Source: Paracoccaceae bacterium (GTDB lineage Bacteria > Pseudomonadota > Alphaproteobacteria > Rhodobacterales > Rhodobacteraceae). From it: a DNA stretch of 10,703 nt. The position numbers were made by a program, and so were the translations under genes. Shown one piece after another: positions 1-7,589 of the stretch. The DNA lies in NCBI GenBank assembly GCA_902525995.1, contig CABZJG010000049.1, positions 1 to 10,703 of the forward strand. Reading direction: 5' to 3'. The notes under the pieces were generated by a model, which saw nothing but the letters and a program-made list of their open reading frames with translations, was not told the origin of the DNA and did no database searches. Numbering within the stretch: the first letter of the stretch is position 1; each line of letters opens with the position of its first letter.

Positions 1-2
1 GG

Positions 3-779
3 CATCTTATTATGGGGATCGGCGGAGCCGACATGCCTGTTGTTGTCTCGATGCTCAACTCCTACTCGGGCTGGGCCGCTGCGGCAATTGGCTTTTCGCT
101 TGGCAACGATCTTTTAATCGTGGTTGGTGCCTTGGTCGGATCATCTGGTGCAATCTTAAGCTACATCATGTGCAAAGCGATGAACCGATCTTTTGTGTCG
201 GTGATCCTTGGCGGATTTGGCGGCACAACCGGGCCGCAAATGGCCGTAGAAGGTGAACAGGTCGCGATTGAAGCTGATGGCGTTGCGGCAGCTTTGAATG
301 ATGCCGACAGTGTGATTATCATCCCCGGCTACGGCATGGCGGTGGCGCAGGCGCAGCAGGCGGTCAGCGAATTGACAAAACGGCTGCGGGCGAAAGGTAA
401 GTCTATCCGCTTTGCGATCCATCCAGTGGCAGGCCGTTTGCCCGGACATATGAACGTGCTTTTGGCAGAGGCCAAAGTTCCCTATGACATCGTGCTTGAA
501 ATGGATGAGATTAATGACGATTTCCCCGAGACGGATGTGGCGATTGTCATCGGTTCAAACGATATTGTGAACCCAGCTGCACAAGATGATCCAAACAGCC
601 CGATCGCAGGTATGCCGGTGCTAGAGTGCTGGAAAGCAAAACAGGTTTTTGTGTCAAAACGGGGACAGGGCACAGGATATTCCGGCATCGAAAATCCACT
701 TTTCTTCAAAGAAAACACACGGATGTTCTATGGCGACGCCAAGGAATCGTTGAATAAACTTCTCACAATGATCGAGTGA
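3..779 (+). CDS. pntB: NAD(P) transhydrogenase beta subunit (PntB), C-terminal part, 5' truncated by window edge
   Basis: Membrane transhydrogenase couples hydride transfer between NADH and NADP+ to proton translocation, feeding NADPH to biosynthesis. The open frame runs in from base 3, so the first in-window ATG at 12 is internal; about 258 residues are visible, a little over half of a usual ~460-residue PntB. The N-terminal visible part (MGIGGADMPVVVSMLNSYSG and the hydrophobic stretches after it) is the end of membrane domain II. After a short linker comes domain III, the NADP-binding domain: the PGYGMAVAQAQQ fingerprint, GSNDIVNPAAQDDPNSPIAG, and the NADP-phosphate/lid segment KRGQGTGYSGIENPLFFKEN. 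The stop is TGA at 777-779. It is convergent with the mutase gene, and the two are separated by a hairpin terminator. pntA would be expected upstream outside the window. No functional link to propionyl-CoA metabolism is implied. Confidence 0.97.
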   Translation, partial: HLIMGIGGADMPVVVSMLNSYSGWAAAAIGFSLGNDLLIVVGALVGSSGAILSYIMCKAMNRSFVSVILGGFGGTTGPQMAVEGEQVAIEADGVAAALNDADSVIIIPGYGMAVAQAQQAVSELTKRLRAKGKSIRFAIHPVAGRLPGHMNVLLAEAKVPYDIVLEMDEINDDFPETDVAIVIGSNDIVNPAAQDDPNSPIAGMPVLECWKAKQVFVSKRGQGTGYSGIENPLFFKENTRMFYGDAKESLNKLLTMIE

Positions 780-794
780 GTTAAGCTCAGGTTA

Positions 795-833
795 AAACAA
801 AAACCCCACCCTTTAAAACCTATTGGGGTGGGG
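795..833 (-). terminator. Rho-independent terminator of the mutase gene
   Basis: Bases 804-811 (CCCCACCC) pair perfectly with 826-833 (GGGTGGGG) around a 14-base loop. Read on the minus strand, the stem is followed at once by TTTTTGTTTT (complement of 794-803), a good U-tract. The stem begins about 17 bases past the mutase stop codon. On the plus strand the stem is followed by CATAACG, with no T-run, so it should end mutase transcription well and pntB transcription only poorly. Confidence 0.85.
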
Positions 834-849
834 CATAACGTGTAGCTCT

Positions 850-2979
850 TTAAGCGCGGGTGGCGCGGATCAATTCTAAGATTTCTTGCGCTGCAGCAGG
901 AATATTGGTGCCCGGTCCAAAGATTGCCTTGACGCCTGCCGACTTTAAAAAGTCATAATCCTGTTGCGGGATAACACCGCCGCAAATTACCAGAATATCG
1001 CCAGCATCACGCGCTTCAAGCACCTCGATAAGCTTGGGGGCAAGCGTTTTGTGACCCGCTGCCTGACTGGAAATACCAATCACATGAACATCATTGTCAA
1101 TCGCATCCTGCGCGGCTTCTTCTGGGGTTTGAAAAAGCGGGCCAACATCGACGTCAAAACCGATATCAGCAAAGGCGGTGGCGATGACTTTGGCGCCGCG
1201 ATCATGTCCATCCTGCCCCATTTTAACCACCAGCATGCGGGGCCGGCGACCTTCTTCTTTGGCAAATTGTTCAACCGAGCTCTGGATTTTTTCAAACTCT
1301 GTGTCGCCTTCATAGGCTTTGCCATAAACCCCCGCCAACGTTTTAACTTCAGCGCGGTGGCGCCCAAACACTTTTTCCATAGCCATGCTAATCTCTCCTA
1401 CGGTTGCGCGCGCGCGGGCAGCTTCAACAGCTGCTTCCAGCAAGTTACCGCCTTCGGCGGCACGCCGCGATATTTCGCCCAGCGCCGCATCACAGCGTGC
1501 AGCATCTCGGCTTTCGCGGATTGTTTGCAGCCGGGCAACTTGCGCCTCGCGGACCGCATCATTGTCGATATCCAAAATATCAATATCGTCTTCTTCTTCG
1601 AGCTGGTATTTGTTGACACCAACAATAACTTGTTCGCCGCGATCTATATTGGCCTGCCGCTGTGCTGCGGCCTCTTCAATGCGCAGCTTTGGCATACCGC
1701 TGGCCACGGCCTTGGTCATCCCCCCCATGGTGTCGACCTCTTCAATAAGCTGCCATGCAGCCTCTGCCAAATCAGCGGTTAACTTTTCGACATAATAAGA
1801 TCCGGCAAGCGGGTCGACTACATTGGTCACGCCGGTTTCTTCTTGCAAGATAAGCTGCGTGTTGCGTGCGATACGGGCAGCAAATTCCGTAGGCAAAGCA
1901 ATTGCTTCATCCAAAGCGTTGGTATGCAGCGACTGGGTACCGCCCAATACAGCACTCATGGCTTCATAGGCCGTGCGTACCACATTGTTATATGGATCTT
2001 GCTCTTGCAAGCTGACGCCTGAGGTCTGACAATGGGTACGCAGCATTTTTGAGCGCGGGTTTTTCGCTCCAAGGTCGGTCATAATGCGATGCCATAGTAG
2101 CCGCGCAGCACGTAGCTTTGCCGCTTCCATAAAGAAATTCATCCCAATCGCAAAAAAGAAAGAAAGCCGCCCTGCGAAGTGATCTACATCCATACCGCGT
2201 GCAATGGCTGTTTTAACGTATTCTTTGCCGTCAGCCAAAGTAAAGGCAAGTTCCTGCACCAAATTCGCGCCGGCCTCCTGCATATGGTATCCAGAGATCG
2301 AAATAGAATTGAACTTGGGGATTTCGTTTGAGGTATATTCGATAATATCCGCCACGATACGCATCGAAGGTTCGGGCGGATAAATATAGGTGTTGCGCAC
2401 CATGAATTCTTTTAGAATATCATTTTGAATGGTGCCGGACAGCTTTGCTTTATCATGCCCCTGCTCTTCTCCGGCGACAATAAAATTTGCCAGAACCGGG
2501 ATCACTGCACCATTCATTGTCATTGACACAGACACCTGATCAAGCGGGATACCATCAAAGAGAATTTTCATATCTTCGACGCTGTCAATGGCAACTCCGG
2601 CCTTGCCAACATCCCCGATCACCCGAGGATGATCGCTGTCATATCCCCGGTGTGTGGCCAAATCAAAGGCCACTGACACCCCTTGCTGGCCAGCTGCCAA
2701 TGCTTTTCGGTAAAACGCGTTTGACGCCTCAGCTGTGGAAAACCCTGCATATTGGCGAATGGTCCAAGGCCGGCCGGCATACATTGTTGACCGAACCCCT
2801 CGGACAAATGGCTCTTGGCCCGGCAAGCTGTTCATATGATCCAGTTCAGAGACATCTTCCGGCGTGTAAAGCGGATTGATATCAATGCCTTCAAGGGTTT
2901 GCCATGTCAGATCCTCTAGGCTTTTGCCGCGCAGCTCTTTTTCGGCGGCCGTGCGCCATGACTGTTTGCTATTCGCCAT
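850..2979 (-). CDS. scpA: Methylmalonyl-CoA mutase (large, single-chain, B12-dependent)
   Basis: Isomerises (R)-methylmalonyl-CoA to succinyl-CoA with adenosylcobalamin, the last step of propionyl-CoA assimilation, in the cytoplasm. The 709 residues match the catalytic-chain length. Residues ~30-560 form the substrate-binding TIM barrel (TMYAGRPWTIRQYAGFST at 65-82). Tyr77, Arg195 and His232 sit at a constant offset of 12 from the catalytic Tyr89, Arg207 and His244 of the Propionibacterium enzyme. The C-terminal cobalamin domain (~578-709) has the DxHxxG motif in GQDGHDRG (588-595), His592 being the lower cobalt ligand, followed by GISSQAAGH and CGGVIPQQDY. The ATG at 2979 is preceded by GGAGAG, a good ribosome site. 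No separate small subunit is visible, so a homodimer is likely. The gene is divergent from the DUF4174 gene and not co-transcribed with pccA, so it needs its own promoter. Also called mcmA or bhbA. Confidence 0.98.
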   Translation of the reverse strand: MANSKQSWRTAAEKELRGKSLEDLTWQTLEGIDINPLYTPEDVSELDHMNSLPGQEPFVRGVRSTMYAGRPWTIRQYAGFSTAEASNAFYRKALAAGQQGVSVAFDLATHRGYDSDHPRVIGDVGKAGVAIDSVEDMKILFDGIPLDQVSVSMTMNGAVIPVLANFIVAGEEQGHDKAKLSGTIQNDILKEFMVRNTYIYPPEPSMRIVADIIEYTSNEIPKFNSISISGYHMQEAGANLVQELAFTLADGKEYVKTAIARGMDVDHFAGRLSFFFAIGMNFFMEAAKLRAARLLWHRIMTDLGAKNPRSKMLRTHCQTSGVSLQEQDPYNNVVRTAYEAMSAVLGGTQSLHTNALDEAIALPTEFAARIARNTQLILQEETGVTNVVDPLAGSYYVEKLTADLAEAAWQLIEEVDTMGGMTKAVASGMPKLRIEEAAAQRQANIDRGEQVIVGVNKYQLEEEDDIDILDIDNDAVREAQVARLQTIRESRDAARCDAALGEISRRAAEGGNLLEAAVEAARARATVGEISMAMEKVFGRHRAEVKTLAGVYGKAYEGDTEFEKIQSSVEQFAKEEGRRPRMLVVKMGQDGHDRGAKVIATAFADIGFDVDVGPLFQTPEEAAQDAIDNDVHVIGISSQAAGHKTLAPKLIEVLEARDAGDILVICGGVIPQQDYDFLKSAGVKAIFGPGTNIPAAAQEILELIRATRA

Positions 2980-3107
2980 TTCTCTCTCCTCAGCGGGTCT
3001 GCAAGCTGGGCGCAGCAGCCCAGTTTGTAAAATTTTTCTTTTGTTTCACTGCACAGCCCTTCGCAAATGCCTTTGGCTGAACTATATCAAGGACAAAGGG
3101 AGTTCGT
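2980..3107. promoter_or_regulatory. Divergent promoter region between mutase and DUF4174 genes
   Basis: The 128 bases hold the 5' signals of both genes. Two imperfect copies of the TTTGCAAA-type box lie here: TTTGTAAA at 3024-3031, identical to a box in front of pccB at 7672-7679, and TTCGCAAA at 3060-3067. Their centres are 36 bases apart. A hairpin occupies 3003-3026 (separate entry). For the plus strand a weak promoter can be drawn (TTCGCA at 3060-3065, 17-base spacer, TATATC at 3083-3088), but it would leave almost no leader before the ribosome site AAAGGGAG (3095-3102). Control of the mutase by PccR is an inference; the boxes are one mismatch off. Confidence 0.35.
3003..3026. other. Hairpin in the mutase 5' leader / antisense terminator-like
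   Basis: CTGGGC at 3006-3011 pairs with GCCCAG at 3018-3023 around a six-base loop GCAGCA; on the plus strand the stem extends by G-U, A-U and A-U pairs to 3003-3026. A T-rich stretch (3033-3044) follows shortly on the plus strand, so it resembles an imperfect terminator for transcripts running antisense out of the mutase gene. On the minus strand it would sit in the mutase leader, about 27-44 bases before the start codon. Function unproven. Confidence 0.3.
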
Positions 3108-3533
3108 ATGAAACACTTGATTTTGGCAACACTATTGTCAGTAACCGCCGCCATCGGATTTGCCGATGAGCAGGCTGATCTATTCCAGCCAGTGACATCA
3201 GAAACAGATCTAAAAACATTTGCATGGCAGAACCGTTTGATTGTTGTCTTTGCCAATTCAAAAGAGGACGTCCGGCTGCAAACCCAAATTGAATATCTAA
3301 AAATAGATCCGGCCGCTTTGACAGAGCGAGAAATCGTGATTTTAACAGACTCCGACCCAGCAATGGACAGTCTGCTGCGCCAAAAATTTCGCCCCCATGG
3401 GTTTACGCTTTTGCTTATAGGAAAAGACGGGCAGGTTAAACTACGCAAACCATTTCCATGGGATTTGCGCGCACTGAGCCGGGCAATTGATAAAATGCCC
3501 ATGCGCCGGCAAGAAATCAAAGCCAAGAAATAA
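3108..3533 (+). CDS. DUF4174 domain-containing protein, probably exported
   Basis: A 141-residue protein of unknown function. Residues 1-19 form a typical signal peptide (MKHLILATLLSVTAAIGFA), with a likely cleavage before DEQ, so the mature protein of about 122 residues is probably periplasmic. The mature part carries the features I associate with DUF4174: an aromatic/basic start (FAWQNRLIVVFA, 38-49), a central LTERE segment, the conserved LLLIGKDGQVKLRKP (101-115) and the closing IDKMPMRRQE (127-136). The alternation of beta-like strands and the LIGKDG turn recall thioredoxin/peroxiredoxin-like folds, but no CxxC is present, so redox activity is not suggested. The start is supported by AAAGGGAG at 3095-3102, six bases before the ATG. 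It points against its neighbours, convergent with pccA (61-base gap) and divergent from the mutase. Its presence between pccA and scpA appears typical of roseobacters, from memory; no role in the pathway is known to me. Confidence 0.8.
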   Translation: MKHLILATLLSVTAAIGFADEQADLFQPVTSETDLKTFAWQNRLIVVFANSKEDVRLQTQIEYLKIDPAALTEREIVILTDSDPAMDSLLRQKFRPHGFTLLLIGKDGQVKLRKPFPWDLRALSRAIDKMPMRRQEIKAKK

Positions 3534-3594
3534 TCCCGTCTTGGGCGATGCAATCTGCGCCCGAAAATATGATATGATGTGGCTGGGGCCATCC

Positions 3595-5595
3595 CTATTC
3601 AAACTCCATTATCACATCATCCACGGCCAAACTGTCACCGGCAGCGGCATTGACGCGCCCTACAATTCCTTTACGCTCGGCGCGTAGGATATTTTCCATT
3701 TTCATTGCTTCGACGGTGCATAAAGCCTGACCTTCTTCGACCTGCTGACCCGGTTCCACATCGATTTTAACCACCAAACCGGGCATTGGGCACAGCAGCA
3801 GCTTTGAGGTATCGGGCGGTTGTTTTTCTGGCATTTTATTGGCCAGTTCAGCTTGACGTGGGGTGCGCACATGCACTTTTAAATCCGCGCCCCGGGTGCG
3901 CACGTGATAGCCGCCGGGGATCTTGGCGGTTTTCATGACCAAAGGCGCGCCGTCCACCATCATTTCCGCCAAGGCCGTCCCGGGGGTCCAATCAGAGGAC
4001 ACTCGCAACTCTGCCTTATCGGCAAAGCGCACAGTAGAGCCCTGCGGATCCGCGTTGATCACAATCTCATAACGCTGCCCATCTATTGTGACCACCCAGT
4101 CATCACCAACTTTGCGTTCATGATTGTCGAGCCGGCCCGATATTTTTGCACGGCGAATTTCAGCCACACGGTGCATCGCCGCGCAGCTTGCAGCAATTTG
4201 GCGCAACATAGGCTCAGCCAATTGCGCGCCGGTAAATCCATCAGGATATTCTTCGCCAATAAACGCTGTCGTGATCGCGCCACTGACAAACTTGGGATGG
4301 TCCATCACCGCACTTAAAAACGGCAGGTTATGCCCTATGCCTTCGACCTCAAATTGGTCAAGCGCCAAGCGCATATGCTCAATTGCCTCGGCGCGGCTGG
4401 GGGCCCAAGTGCAAAGCTTGGCAATCATCGGATCATAATACATGCTGATTTCACCACCCTCATAAACCCCAGTGTCGTTGCGGACAACAAAGGCGTCAGT
4501 GGCGATCTCAGCAGGCGGGCGATAGCGGGTCAAACGACCGATAGAGGGCAGAAAATTCCGATAGGGATCTTCTGCATATAGCCGGTTTTCAATTGCCCAC
4601 CCCGTAAGGCTGACATCTTTTTGGGACAGCGTGAGCGCTTCACCATTTGCAACCCGGATCATTTGTTCCACCAGATCAACGCCGGTAATCAATTCGGTTA
4701 CCGGATGTTCAACCTGCAAACGGGTGTTCATTTCCAAAAAGTAAAAATTCTTTTCGCTATCGACAATGAATTCCACCGTGCCCGCACTGGTGTAACCAAC
4801 AGCACTGGCCAATGCACAGGCCTGTGCGCCCATTGATTTACGGGTTTCTTCATCCAGAAATGGAGATGGCGCCTCTTCAACCACCTTTTGGTTGCGCCGT
4901 TGGATCGAACACTCACGCTCGCCCAAATAAATGCAACTCCCATGTGTATCTGCGAGCACCTGAATTTCGATGTGCCGTGGCTGGGTGACAAATTTTTCGA
5001 TAAAGATGCGATCATCGCCAAAACTACTGGCAGCTTCGTTTTTTGACGACTGAAAGCCCTCGCGTGCTTCATCGTCTGACCACGCTATACGCATGCCTTT
5101 TCCGCCGCCGCCAGCAGAGGCTTTGATCATCACAGGATAGCCAATGTCTTGGCTAATGCGCACCGCTTCTTCGGCATCTTCAATTAGGCCCATATAGCCC
5201 GGGACAGTGCTGACACCTGCGTCCTGAGCAATTTTTTTACTGGTTATCTTATCGCCCATGCTTTCTATCGCACCCTGCGGCGGGCCGATAAATGCAACAC
5301 CTTCTGCGGCCAAAGCGGCAGCAAACTTCGGGTTTTCCGACAAAAATCCATATCCGGGGTGAACCGCTTGCGCCCCAGTTTCACGAATGGCATTCAAGAT
5401 ATTTTCGATCACAATATAGGATCGATTTGCAGCCGGCGGACCAATATGCACTGCCTCATCCGCCATTTCGACATGCAGAGCATTTCGGTCTGCATCCGAG
5501 TACACGGCCACGGTTTTAATCCCCATCTTGCGCGCAGTTTTGATCACCCGGCAGGCAATTTCACCTCGGTTTGCAATCAAGATTTTATCGAACAT
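3595..5595 (-). CDS. pccA: Propionyl-CoA carboxylase alpha subunit (biotin carboxylase + BCCP)
   Basis: ATP-dependent carboxylation of its own biotin, which PccB then uses to carboxylate propionyl-CoA to (S)-methylmalonyl-CoA; cytoplasmic alpha6beta6 complex. The 666 residues fit the family. Domain order: biotin carboxylase N-terminal lobe (from KILIANRGEIACRV, residue 4), ATP-grasp with the glycine-rich loop GGGGKG (162-167), the catalytic strand EMNTRLQVEHPVTE (288-301) with Arg292 and Glu296, and the biotin carboxylase C-terminal domain to about 450. Next comes the alpha/beta linking BT-type region (~460-590), then the biotinyl domain with EAMKM at 629-633 (biotinylated Lys632). The BT region separates it from acetyl-CoA carboxylase AccC and supports the PCC call over MCC together with the pccB partner. 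Start ATG 5595 has AAAAGGA just upstream, lying directly after the stop of the preceding 116-codon gene, so the two are likely co-translated. The stop is TTA-complement TAA or TGA-type at the low-coordinate end, 61 bases from the convergent DUF4174 stop. Confidence 0.97.
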   Translation of the reverse strand: MFDKILIANRGEIACRVIKTARKMGIKTVAVYSDADRNALHVEMADEAVHIGPPAANRSYIVIENILNAIRETGAQAVHPGYGFLSENPKFAAALAAEGVAFIGPPQGAIESMGDKITSKKIAQDAGVSTVPGYMGLIEDAEEAVRISQDIGYPVMIKASAGGGGKGMRIAWSDDEAREGFQSSKNEAASSFGDDRIFIEKFVTQPRHIEIQVLADTHGSCIYLGERECSIQRRNQKVVEEAPSPFLDEETRKSMGAQACALASAVGYTSAGTVEFIVDSEKNFYFLEMNTRLQVEHPVTELITGVDLVEQMIRVANGEALTLSQKDVSLTGWAIENRLYAEDPYRNFLPSIGRLTRYRPPAEIATDAFVVRNDTGVYEGGEISMYYDPMIAKLCTWAPSRAEAIEHMRLALDQFEVEGIGHNLPFLSAVMDHPKFVSGAITTAFIGEEYPDGFTGAQLAEPMLRQIAASCAAMHRVAEIRRAKISGRLDNHERKVGDDWVVTIDGQRYEIVINADPQGSTVRFADKAELRVSSDWTPGTALAEMMVDGAPLVMKTAKIPGGYHVRTRGADLKVHVRTPRQAELANKMPEKQPPDTSKLLLCPMPGLVVKIDVEPGQQVEEGQALCTVEAMKMENILRAERKGIVGRVNAAAGDSLAVDDVIMEFE

Positions 5596-5609
5596 AGGAA
5601 AGGTCCTTT

Positions 5610-5960
5610 TCAGTCACGATCAAAAGCTTCCGGAAAAGTCGATTGAATAAGCGGTAAATCCAAGATCAGTTGTGCCTCATAACTGGCCGGATCAAAGGGG
5701 TCGTCATAGGCTTTAACTTCGCGTTCAAACAGCCAACTTAAGCGCCCTGCATCTAAATTGCCGCGCTCAAAGGGCTGATCCCAGAACTGTTCCATCAAGG
5801 CCCGCACAAAGGCTGTATCTGCCCGCCGGTCAGCCGGTTTTCGGTCTTTGAACCGATCGCGCCGCACGAGCGGTGTGATCCCCTTTGGATTGGGTCGCCG
5901 GATGGTGAATTGAAAATCCGTTCCCGGCAGCCGGCCCGGAAAACCACGGTGTTTTAGCAT
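5610..5960 (-). CDS. Unrecognised 116-residue protein within the pccB-pccA operon
   Basis: I do not recognise a family. The protein is cytoplasmic-looking, with no signal peptide or membrane segment. The N-terminal half is strongly basic (13 or so Arg/Lys in the first 50 residues, including RRDRFKDRKPADRRAD around 33-48). The C-terminal half is acidic and aromatic (LMEQFWDQPFERGNLDAG, then SWLFEREVKAYDDPFDPASY), ending in Pro-rich LPLIQSTFPEAFDRD. ATG 5960 is the only start available, because an in-frame TAA lies six codons upstream. It has no Shine-Dalgarno of its own, and its ATG overlaps the stop of a 20-codon ORF as ATGCTAA, which suggests translational coupling. Its stop (TGA, 5610-5612) abuts the ribosome site of pccA, 14 bases before that ATG. 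The tight packing makes it a probable member of the pcc operon, perhaps an accessory to carboxylase assembly or regulation; that role is inference only. Confidence 0.7.
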   Translation of the reverse strand: MLKHRGFPGRLPGTDFQFTIRRPNPKGITPLVRRDRFKDRKPADRRADTAFVRALMEQFWDQPFERGNLDAGRLSWLFEREVKAYDDPFDPASYEAQLILDLPLIQSTFPEAFDRD

Positions 5961-6016
5961 TGCGCAGCTCGCACGTTAGAGGTCGTTTCGAAAATCACGC
6001 TTTGATCTTTTTCCAT
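5954..6016 (-). CDS. Putative small ORF (20 aa) between pccB and the 116-residue gene
   Basis: A short frame encodes MEKDQSVIFETTSNVRAAQC and stops at TAA (5954-5956). Its ATG at 6016 has AGGGG six bases upstream, a better ribosome site than that of the next gene. An in-frame ATG five codons further up (6031) has AGGG directly against it and is less likely. The stop codon overlaps the start of the 116-residue gene in the seven-base ATGCTAA. It lies 40 bases after the pccB stop. It may encode a real small protein or act only as a leader that delivers ribosomes to the next start. I do not recognise the peptide; it ends in a cysteine and has no membrane segment. Confidence 0.45.
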   Translation of the reverse strand: MEKDQSVIFETTSNVRAAQC

Positions 6017-6056
6017 CTGATGCCCCTGCATCCCTAATGAGCCAAATAGTTTTGCT

Positions 6057-7589
6057 TTACAGCGGGATGTTGTCATGTTTTTTCCATGGGTTTTTCTGCT
6101 GCTTGCCGCGCAGGGATGCAAAAGCCCTGCTGACGCGGCGGCGGGTCGATCGGGGTTGGATAACTTCGTCTATAAAACCTCTCTCGGCGGCGACAAATGG
6201 ATTGGCAAAGCGGTCTTCGTAATCCTGCGTATGCTGCGCGATCTTTTCTGCATCCCCCAGATCTGCACGGTGAATAATTTCGGTTGCTCCCTTGGCGCCC
6301 ATCACCGCGATTTCAGCGGTTGGCCAAGCATAATTAAAATCTCCGCGCAAATGCTTTGAGGCCATCACATCATAGGCCCCACCGTAAGCTTTGCGGGTGA
6401 TCACTGTCACTTTCGGGACGGTCGCTTCGCCATACGCAAACAGCAATTTTGCACCGTGTTTGATCACCCCGCCGTACTCTTGCCCGGTTCCGGGCAAAAA
6501 TCCGGGCACATCCACCAAGGTCAGGATCGGGATTTCAAACGCATCACAAAAGCGCACAAAGCGTGCCGCTTTGCGTGAGCTATCAATATCCAAGCAGCCT
6601 GCAAGCACCATTGATTGGTTCGCCACAACCCCCACGCTTTGGCCTTCCAGACGAATAAAGCCAGTGATGATGTTTTTCGCAAATTCCTGCTGTAATTCGT
6701 AAAAATCGCCTTCATCCGCTATTTTTAGAATAAGCTCTTTCATGTCATAGGGAGTGTTGGCGTTATCCGGCACCAATGTATCGAGCGAAGGCTCAACCCG
6801 GCCAGGCAGGTCAAAGAAGGGCCGCACGGGGGGCTTTTGGCGGTTGTTAAGCGGCAGATAATCCACCAACCGGCGCACTTCGGCAAGCGCCTCAACGTCG
6901 TTCTCAAACGCCCCATCAGCAACGGATGACTTTTTGGTATGGGTGCCTGCACCGCCCAGTTCTTCGGCGGTGACCACCTCATTTGTCACCGTTTTTACAA
7001 CATCAGGTCCGGTGACAAACATGTAAGAGCTGTCTTTGACCATGAAAATGAAATCCGTCATGGCCGGTGAATACACCGCGCCGCCGGCAGATGGCCCCAT
7101 GATGACGCTGATTTGTGGCACCACGCCAGAGGCCAGAATATTTCGCTGAAATACTTCGGCATAGCCGGCCAGCGAGGCAACACCTTCTTGAATACGGGCA
7201 CCACCAGAATCGTTCAGACCAATAACGGGCGCGCCATTTTGCATCGCCATGTCCATTATTTTGCAGATTTTTTGGGCATGCGTTTCTGATAGCGATCCAC
7301 CAAAGACAGTGAAATCCTGCGAAAATACATAGACCATCCGGCCATTAATCGTGCCCCAGCCCGTAACCACACCGTCCCCTGAAGGGCGCTGCTTTTCCAT
7401 CCCAAAATCAGTGCAGCGATGGGCAACGAACATATCAAACTCTTCAAAGCTATCCTCATCAAGCAAAAGATCAATCCGTTCGCGCGCGGTGAGCTTGCCT
7501 TTGGAGTGCTGTGCATCAACCCGCTTTTGGCCGCCGCCTTGGCGTGCCGCTTCGCGTCGCGCTTCAAGTTCTTGCAAAATATCTTTCAT
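6057..7589 (-). CDS. pccB: Propionyl-CoA carboxylase beta subunit (carboxyltransferase)
   Basis: Transfers the carboxyl group from PccA-biotin to propionyl-CoA, forming methylmalonyl-CoA. The 510 residues equal the usual roseobacter length, and the C-terminus KHDNIPL is the one known for this subunit. The two crotonase-like halves are clear. The N-terminal half, for acyl-CoA, has FGGSLSETHAQKI (97-109), SGGARIQEG (128-136) and GPSAGGAVYSPAMTDF (165-180). The C-terminal half, for biotin, has VDVPGFLPGTGQEYGG (359-374) and RKAYGGAYDVMASKHL (399-414). The glycines of GGARIQEG/SAGGA and PGTGQ/AYGGAYD form the oxyanion holes. I chose ATG 7589 over the adjacent in-frame GTG 7592 because it gives the family length and the standard MKDILQELE start; GGGG lies eight or so bases upstream. 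It is the first gene of the leftward pcc operon, reading from the TTTGCAAA-box region. Confidence 0.97.
   Translation of the reverse strand: MKDILQELEARREAARQGGGQKRVDAQHSKGKLTARERIDLLLDEDSFEEFDMFVAHRCTDFGMEKQRPSGDGVVTGWGTINGRMVYVFSQDFTVFGGSLSETHAQKICKIMDMAMQNGAPVIGLNDSGGARIQEGVASLAGYAEVFQRNILASGVVPQISVIMGPSAGGAVYSPAMTDFIFMVKDSSYMFVTGPDVVKTVTNEVVTAEELGGAGTHTKKSSVADGAFENDVEALAEVRRLVDYLPLNNRQKPPVRPFFDLPGRVEPSLDTLVPDNANTPYDMKELILKIADEGDFYELQQEFAKNIITGFIRLEGQSVGVVANQSMVLAGCLDIDSSRKAARFVRFCDAFEIPILTLVDVPGFLPGTGQEYGGVIKHGAKLLFAYGEATVPKVTVITRKAYGGAYDVMASKHLRGDFNYAWPTAEIAVMGAKGATEIIHRADLGDAEKIAQHTQDYEDRFANPFVAAERGFIDEVIQPRSTRRRVSRAFASLRGKQQKNPWKKHDNIPL

Noticed and set aside
964..1782. 272-codon plus-strand ORF opposite the mutase gene
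   Set aside because: It lies wholly antisense to a strongly supported mutase frame with all catalytic residues, starts without a ribosome site, and its product resembles no protein; it is a shadow of GC-biased codon use.
1385..1795. 136-codon Ser/Ala/Arg-rich plus-strand ORF
   Set aside because: Low-complexity antisense shadow of the mutase linker and helices.
3543..3562. GGGCG/CGCCC hairpin between the DUF4174 and pccA stops
   Set aside because: Five base pairs with a ten-base loop and no T-run on either strand; too weak to call a terminator.
3904..4438. Overlapping plus-strand ORFs opposite pccA
   Set aside because: Antisense to the intact pccA frame, no ribosome sites or recognisable domains.
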